52,071 nt of DNA from an uncultured Alphaproteobacteria bacterium (lineage in GTDB: Bacteria > Pseudomonadota > Alphaproteobacteria > RF32 > CAG-239), in NCBI GenBank assembly GCA_944393235.1, contig CALXZJ010000009.1, positions 1 to 52,071 of the forward strand. Direction: 5' to 3'. Below, in pieces: positions 47,454 through 52,071 of this stretch. The position numbers and the translations under genes were made by a program. The number at the start of each line of letters is the position of its first letter. The first letter of the stretch is position 1. Below the pieces are notes generated by a model. It was not told the DNA's origin, did no database searches, and saw nothing but the letters and a program-made list of their open reading frames with translations.

Positions 47454-48971
47454 TTGAAACCCTTACTTGTACTGGCACGTATAACATTTGTTGGATGCCT
47501 GTGGAGCATTATCTTCACGGAAGGTATAAGGGTTATTATGCTTGAAAGCTGGCGTTTTGACATTTTTTGGCCAGCACATTGGCTTCATGCCTGGAATTTA
47601 TGGTCATCCGGCTGGGTGATTGATACACCGAAAGAATGGGCCTTTATCCTGATTATTGTCGCTTTTATCCCGATGCTATTAACCGGCTGGATTGCTTTAA
47701 GTTTAATTCCATGGGAACATTTAGTATGGAAAATAATAACATATCCGTTTCATTTAATTCGTTCAATATGGAAACCTATCAAAATAATAACCAAACAACC
47801 GGTTGTCGTTAAAAGAAAATCTTATAAAGAAATACGTCCGGCAGGTCCGCGAGCCCCAATATATGATTATAATGATTCTCCTGCAATAACTTCCTCTTCT
47901 GCTCCGGCGCCGGTTCAAACATCATCTCGTCCGCTTTCATCATCAGATAATCAAAGTATAAAAAGCAAGGCGGCTGCTGCCAAAGATACGTTCAGCCATG
48001 CGCTGTTTAATTTAGGTGATGAAGATGATGATTTTGATTTGGATTTTGATTCTTTTGAAAAATCAGACATTTTCAAAATCGACAGTTCCAAACCCAAAAA
48101 CCCAGAGAAAAAGGACGACAGATCAGACAAAAACAACCGTTTTGAGTTTCATGATGATGAAGATGATGATGAAAATTATATCAAGCCGAAAGAAACAAAA
48201 TATGAAGATGAAAAACGGCATAAAAACAATCACCAACAAGAAGACGATTATAATCCGCACCGGTATTCGGATAACGAAGAATATTCCCACCGCCGTGATA
48301 ATAAAAGCGCCGCATCTGATGCGCGTTCGGACAATCGGAAAAACGACAATCGCCGCGATCGCCGAGAAGATCGCCGCGTTAACGCTGAAACAAGAAATGA
48401 ACGCCGCCGCGATAATAAAAACGAAAACAAAAAACAACCCAAAGAAAATATATCAGAACCGCAGATACCAAACAATCCGGTTGCCGATATCTTAATGCAA
48501 AAAGGTTATGATGTTGTTTCTAACCTAACCATCAAAAACACTTTGGTTGACTTTATAGGCGTTGCAGAAGGCAAAATATGTTTATGCTTGGTTGACAAAG
48601 AGCCGGGAGACTGGCTGGCAGATGAAGAACGGTTTAATGATGAAGAGCCGTTGTGGTTTTCAGAAAGCAGTCATAGAATATCGCCTGTTCGAAAAGCCGA
48701 CATTGTATGCCAGGCATTATCTGATAAATTAGAAAGCAACAATGATGTGGATTTTGAGATAAAACCGTTTGTTATTATCCAGATGGGTAATATTATAAAT
48801 GCTGAAGATATGTTTGAAGTATGGGATGAAATTGGGGTAGAAGTCACGCGTATCAACCGCGGTAGTCCAAAAGAAATCAAGTTGTTTTCAAAGAGCATAG
48901 AAGAAGCTGAAGGAAAATTAAGCAAAAACAAATTAGATACGTTAAAAAAATTAATGCGTAACATAACATAG
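47454..48971 (+). CDS. Two-span membrane protein with a long charged linker and a C-terminal domain (paralog 2)
   Basis: A 505-residue protein starting at TTG with GGGAG upstream. Residues 1-95 are paralogous to the previous protein (two spans, VGCLW and WRFDIFW). A Pro/Ser region and a long Asp-, Asn- and Arg-rich linker (about 185-330) are probably disordered and charge-patterned. The last 165 residues form a folded domain (VADILMQKGYDVVSNLTIKN, LVDFIGVAEGKICLCLVD) whose pattern resembles a NERD or PD-(D/E)XK-like fold but lacks a convincing catalytic triad. The role is unknown; an inner-membrane component contacting nucleic acid or the coupling ATPase is possible. Confidence 0.65.
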   Translation: MKPLLVLARITFVGCLWSIIFTEGIRVIMLESWRFDIFWPAHWLHAWNLWSSGWVIDTPKEWAFILIIVAFIPMLLTGWIALSLIPWEHLVWKIITYPFHLIRSIWKPIKIITKQPVVVKRKSYKEIRPAGPRAPIYDYNDSPAITSSSAPAPVQTSSRPLSSSDNQSIKSKAAAAKDTFSHALFNLGDEDDDFDLDFDSFEKSDIFKIDSSKPKNPEKKDDRSDKNNRFEFHDDEDDDENYIKPKETKYEDEKRHKNNHQQEDDYNPHRYSDNEEYSHRRDNKSAASDARSDNRKNDNRRDRREDRRVNAETRNERRRDNKNENKKQPKENISEPQIPNNPVADILMQKGYDVVSNLTIKNTLVDFIGVAEGKICLCLVDKEPGDWLADEERFNDEEPLWFSESSHRISPVRKADIVCQALSDKLESNNDVDFEIKPFVIIQMGNIINAEDMFEVWDEIGVEVTRINRGSPKEIKLFSKSIEEAEGKLSKNKLDTLKKLMRNIT

Positions 48972-48980
48972 AGGTAAAAA

Positions 48981-51191
48981 ATGGCATTTCGGGAAAGAGG
49001 CGTAGAATGGGAAGAATATGATAACGCTGTCAAATGGATGGCGGTTACCATGATTATAACGCTGGTCGTCACACTTTTGTTAACGGTGTTTTCGTTGCCT
49101 TTAGCATATTTAATTGAACATGGCATTTCCAAAAAAACGATAGCCAGTGTTAAAATGTTTTTATCGGCAGTCCAAGAGCGCCCATCATTTTTATTTAGCC
49201 AATATTACAGTTGGATGCAAAAACTTTCAGGAGCTGAGGGTTTTTCTATTAGCCGTTGGCTTCCGGTATTGCCATTTCTGGCGTTGCCGATAGGCATCAT
49301 TACCGGAGCAATCACTTGCCCATACCGTTTCCAGTCCAATGTTCATGGTTCGGCGCGGATTGCCACTTTGCGCGACATTAACAAAATGGAACTTTTGGGT
49401 TTTGATGGTTTTTGCCAAGTTGTCGGCAAATTTAAAGGCAAAATGCTTTTATTAAAAGAAACCTTATCAACACTGTGCTGTGCACCTCCGGGAACCGGTA
49501 AAACAGCAGGGGTGGTTATCCCGACCATATTTAATTCGCCGACATTAAGTTTGATTGTCAATGACCCTAAGCCGGAGCTTGATACCAAAACATCAGGCGC
49601 TCGTGCCAAAGTCGGACCGGTGTTTGTTATCAACTGGGGTGCTGAAGACCGCCCATCGGAAGGGATTTATTACCCTAGCTGGAATCCGTTATCGCCGAAT
49701 GCCTTGCCGGCAATGGGGCCGGAGCGCGATATGTATATCGATTCAATTTGCAACATATTGGTGGAAGACCCGAAAGGAAGTTCTGACCCGATTTGGTCGC
49801 AAAACGGCCGCGCGGCCTTAAACGGTTTTATTCACTTTATTTGCTCCAAATGCGAACGGGCGCGTGCCAATGACTATTTTATTGGCCGCATTTACGAGGG
49901 GAAGCTTGATGAAGAAGACAAACGCGTTTTGGAAGGCTACTATAACGACATGCGCGATCCGATGGTGCCGAAAGCTTTGAGTGATTTGAAAAATGGAACG
50001 ATAACGATTGATAATTATTTGCCGATAGGCACATGGAATTTGCTGCCGGAAAAATGGATTGGTCGTGAATCTTGCATTGCCATGATTTTGGAATGGTTGA
50101 CCGAAGCGCAAATCAAACAAGCCCAAGAAATCAAACGCCGTTTGGCAGAAGGCGACCAAATGGCAGCAATGGCTGACCCAATGCACGACTTGTTGGATGA
50201 AGCGGTTGAAGAAGCCCGCAAATACGGCTATTCGCAACGCTGCTATACAGAGTTGAGCTCTTTGGCGGCCAAACCGGATAAAGAACGTGGCTCCGTTATT
50301 TCTACGGCATTTGCCGGCATCAACATCTTTAAAAACTCGGCTGTGGTGGCGCGAACCAGTTTTTCGGATTTGCACTTTAAGGATTTACGCGGCATGAAAG
50401 ATCCGGTAACCGGCGAATGGAAACCGATTTCGGTTTACTTATCCATTAACCAGACCGATGCCCGCGCTCTGGGTATGATTTCGAGCGTATTTATTGAACT
50501 GATGAGCTCATATCTTATTTCTAACCCGCCGAATTACGTTAATAAAACCGATGGCAAAATGGGGCCGTTTGGCTGTTTGTTTGTGTTGGACGAATTTCCG
50601 CAAATGCCGAAGTTAAAAGCGGTTATTGATGGCCCGGCGGTCGGCCGCGGACAAAAGGTTTCATATTTACTTATCGGACAAGATTTAGGCCAAATTTCGG
50701 GCAAATACGGCAAAGATGACTTGGAAACGGTTATTTCCACAACCGCATGCAAGATTATCCTTTCGCAAAACAACGAAGTAACGGCGCAGCGCTTTTCCAA
50801 GATGATTGGCAACCGCACGGTTCAAACCTCATCATATTCAAAAAACGAGGGCGGACTTGGCAAAAACTCCAATCCTTTTGCCAAGAACGTCAGTTATCAA
50901 TTGCAAGGTGTTTCAGTTATCAGCACGACACAATTGTTGAGTTTGCCGATGTTAAAACAGGTTGTTTTGATGCAAAGCTATATCGATCGCCCGATTATGG
51001 CAGATTCGCCGCGTTGGTATATGGATAGCCATATGCGCAAATTAGCAGCTTTGAAACCGTCGCCTTATGTTCCGGACTGGGTTGTTGCCCAGCGCGAAGA
51101 CATCAACGAAGACATGCTTTCTAAGCTTGGCATTGACTATAATCCTGATGAAGCAACAGATACTTTTGAGGAAGATACCGAAGCCTCTTAG
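48981..51191 (+). CDS. VirD4/TraG-like type IV coupling ATPase
   Basis: A 736-residue hexameric-type ATPase. Two N-terminal spans (about 20-45 and 94-113) precede the VirD4 start signature HGSARIATLRDINKMELLG, Walker A APPGTGKT (168-175; many VirD4 proteins have SGKG), NDPKPELDTKTSGARA, an all-alpha insertion (about 225-440) and Walker B LFVLDEFPQMPKL (533-545) followed by IGQDLGQISGKYG. It would recruit DNA or protein substrates to a type IV secretion channel. No VirB gene is in the window. Its ribosome site GAGG lies 6 nt from the ATG. The family is certain; the kind of substrate is not. Confidence 0.9.
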   Translation: MAFRERGVEWEEYDNAVKWMAVTMIITLVVTLLLTVFSLPLAYLIEHGISKKTIASVKMFLSAVQERPSFLFSQYYSWMQKLSGAEGFSISRWLPVLPFLALPIGIITGAITCPYRFQSNVHGSARIATLRDINKMELLGFDGFCQVVGKFKGKMLLLKETLSTLCCAPPGTGKTAGVVIPTIFNSPTLSLIVNDPKPELDTKTSGARAKVGPVFVINWGAEDRPSEGIYYPSWNPLSPNALPAMGPERDMYIDSICNILVEDPKGSSDPIWSQNGRAALNGFIHFICSKCERARANDYFIGRIYEGKLDEEDKRVLEGYYNDMRDPMVPKALSDLKNGTITIDNYLPIGTWNLLPEKWIGRESCIAMILEWLTEAQIKQAQEIKRRLAEGDQMAAMADPMHDLLDEAVEEARKYGYSQRCYTELSSLAAKPDKERGSVISTAFAGINIFKNSAVVARTSFSDLHFKDLRGMKDPVTGEWKPISVYLSINQTDARALGMISSVFIELMSSYLISNPPNYVNKTDGKMGPFGCLFVLDEFPQMPKLKAVIDGPAVGRGQKVSYLLIGQDLGQISGKYGKDDLETVISTTACKIILSQNNEVTAQRFSKMIGNRTVQTSSYSKNEGGLGKNSNPFAKNVSYQLQGVSVISTTQLLSLPMLKQVVLMQSYIDRPIMADSPRWYMDSHMRKLAALKPSPYVPDWVVAQREDINEDMLSKLGIDYNPDEATDTFEEDTEAS

Positions 51192-51199
51192 TGTAAAAA

Positions 51200-51928
51200 A
51201 TGGTTGATGAAATAAAAAACATACCAATAGAAAAAGTACTAAAATCTGCATTAACCCACATGCAGACAAGTTCAAAACAACTGCGATACTTTTGGTTGGC
51301 AAATTTTGCTTTTTTAAGCGCTTTTGCCCTTATTCCGGACGGGTTGTCAAATCCGTTAAGCATTGTTTGGCTAATGCTTTATTATATTTATTGGTGTGGT
51401 TTCTTTCGAGTATATTTCAAAAAAAAGCCATATTTTCTAACCATGGACATTTTCGGCAGTATCATACCATCTACCAAAATATTTTTCATAACTGTTTTGG
51501 CAGCATTTTTATTAATAATTTTGCCATATCTTCCTTTGTTCATGGGGTTTAATGAGAAATATTTATTGTTTTTTGAAAAATATATGGAAGCCCTGCAAAA
51601 CGCCGAAGCCGGCATATTAAATCAAGTTGTCTTGGCAATAATATTACTAATCATATCACCAATAATCATCTGCCGACCATATTTTGCGTGGATATCATCT
51701 TTGCAAGGCTTGAATGGCTCCATGCGCAAAGCTTTTCGCAAAACGGAAGGAAATTATTGGCGTTTTGCTTATATAATGATGATATTAAATTTACCATGCA
51801 TCGTAATTTATGAATTAGACTTATATTTAGGCTGCCATGGTTGGTTATCTGTCGGTTTTTATTCCATATTTTTTATTTATTTGAATTTGGTTTTTGCCAA
51901 ACTGTACGAATTCTTTTACACCGAATAA
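51200..51928 (+). CDS. Polytopic membrane protein of unknown function
   Basis: A 242-residue protein with about six membrane spans and little conserved charge in the loops, of the DUF975/YciC-like general appearance. It starts 8 nt after the coupling ATPase stop without a clear ribosome site, so translation may be coupled. I do not recognise the family; its place in the cluster suggests a membrane component of the same system. It is the last recognisable gene before the window end. Confidence 0.55.
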   Translation: MVDEIKNIPIEKVLKSALTHMQTSSKQLRYFWLANFAFLSAFALIPDGLSNPLSIVWLMLYYIYWCGFFRVYFKKKPYFLTMDIFGSIIPSTKIFFITVLAAFLLIILPYLPLFMGFNEKYLLFFEKYMEALQNAEAGILNQVVLAIILLIISPIIICRPYFAWISSLQGLNGSMRKAFRKTEGNYWRFAYIMMILNLPCIVIYELDLYLGCHGWLSVGFYSIFFIYLNLVFAKLYEFFYTE

Positions 51929-51970
51929 TATACTAATAATTGTTATTACAAATAAATACAATTTAAAACT

Positions 51971-51994
51971 GTGGACGGATATATATCCGTCCAC
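51971..51994. repeat. Perfect 24-bp palindrome
   Basis: GTGGACGGATAT is followed directly by its reverse complement. As RNA it could fold with an AU loop. It lacks a U-tract on the plus strand and has only AGTTTT on the minus strand, so it is a weak terminator at best and could equally be an operator. The rest of 51929-52071 holds no supported gene, although a frame at the very end (from about 51995 on, plus strand) stays open. Confidence 0.6.
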
Positions 51995-52071
51995 ATCCTA
52001 TCATGAGCATGCCTTAGAGCCGGGTTATTATTGCTGGACTGGAGAATGTAGAGAGATTCCAGATGAAGTTT

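Noticed and set aside
48016-48495. Alternative-frame and antisense ORFs over the charged linker of the 47454 gene
   Set aside because: Low-complexity Lys/Met/Thr or Ile/Phe runs are typical of frame shadows of Asp/Arg/Asn-rich sequence.
51995-52071. Start of a further gene at the window edge
   Set aside because: Open frames exist on both strands, but none has a start codon with a ribosome site or a recognisable sequence within the window.

Overview
The window is a gene-dense, fairly AT-rich chromosomal segment of an alphaproteobacterium. The evidence is the gene content: a truncated HprK consisting only of the kinase core, a FzlA-like GST-fold protein, an IalB-family protein, a RluD-RpoH neighbour pair, a family-4-type uracil-DNA glycosylase of the alphaproteobacterial form, and a Mic60/mitofilin-like protein divergent from tsaD (the classical alphaproteobacterial location of alpha-Mic60). 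The closest guess is one of the host- or gut-associated low-GC lineages near Rhodospirillales; this is inference, because no rRNA or other taxonomic marker is present. No tRNA, rRNA, CRISPR array, insertion sequence or phage gene was recognised.

Layout. 0-3.6 kb: cca (minus), an IalB-family secreted protein, rlmN, and a small DUF1566/Lcl-like protein. 3.6-4.4 kb: a small HTH gene preceded by two tandem, homologous small-RNA genes on the minus strand, each with its own promoter and intrinsic terminator. 4.4-8.8 kb: an ADP-dependent sugar kinase and a Mic60-like protein (minus), then divergent tsaD and nth. 8.8-13.8 kb: a Bat-type operon (DUF4381, VWA, VWA-TPR, BatD) that lacks adjacent moxR and DUF58 genes. 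13.9-19.6 kb: a membrane-anchored nuclease-fold protein, tsaE, hprK, mlaE, mlaF, radA, cvpA. 19.7-25 kb: a TPR protein, a uracil-DNA glycosylase, two secreted four-cysteine paralogs, a small membrane protein, and a charged protein followed by a 41-residue ORF. 25.2-27.4 kb: tolQ-tolR-tolA. 27.4-33.6 kb (minus): a MinD/FlhG-like ATPase, a membrane J-domain/SH3 fusion, tgt, a LOG-family enzyme and ligA, closely packed like one operon. 33.7-35.7 kb: an orphan solute-binding protein, fzlA and a small lipoprotein. 35.7-41.4 kb: a complete tripartite RND efflux operon (MFP, RND, outer-membrane factor). 41.5-43.5 kb: rpoH and rluD. 43.5-51.9 kb: an accessory-looking plus-strand cluster ending in a VirD4/TraG-like coupling ATPase and a polytopic membrane protein.

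How it fits together. Most of the window is housekeeping: tRNA and rRNA modification (cca, tsaD, tsaE, tgt, rlmN, rluD), DNA repair (nth, radA, udg, ligA) and envelope maintenance (mla, tol, bat, mic60, RND pump). Two parts are less ordinary. The sRNA pair at 3.9-4.3 kb shows four compensatory base-pair changes between the copies, which is direct evidence for a conserved RNA fold. The coupling-ATPase cluster at 43.8-51.9 kb has no VirB-type channel genes in view, contains two adjacent paralogous membrane proteins that both start at TTG, and is made mostly of proteins I cannot assign. It may be a divergent type IV secretion-like coupling complex. Other oddities are an ADP-dependent kinase of a family best known from archaea and animals, a J-domain fused through a membrane span to an SH3 domain and coupled to a deviant MinD-like ATPase, and a nuclease-fold protein missing both catalytic arginines.
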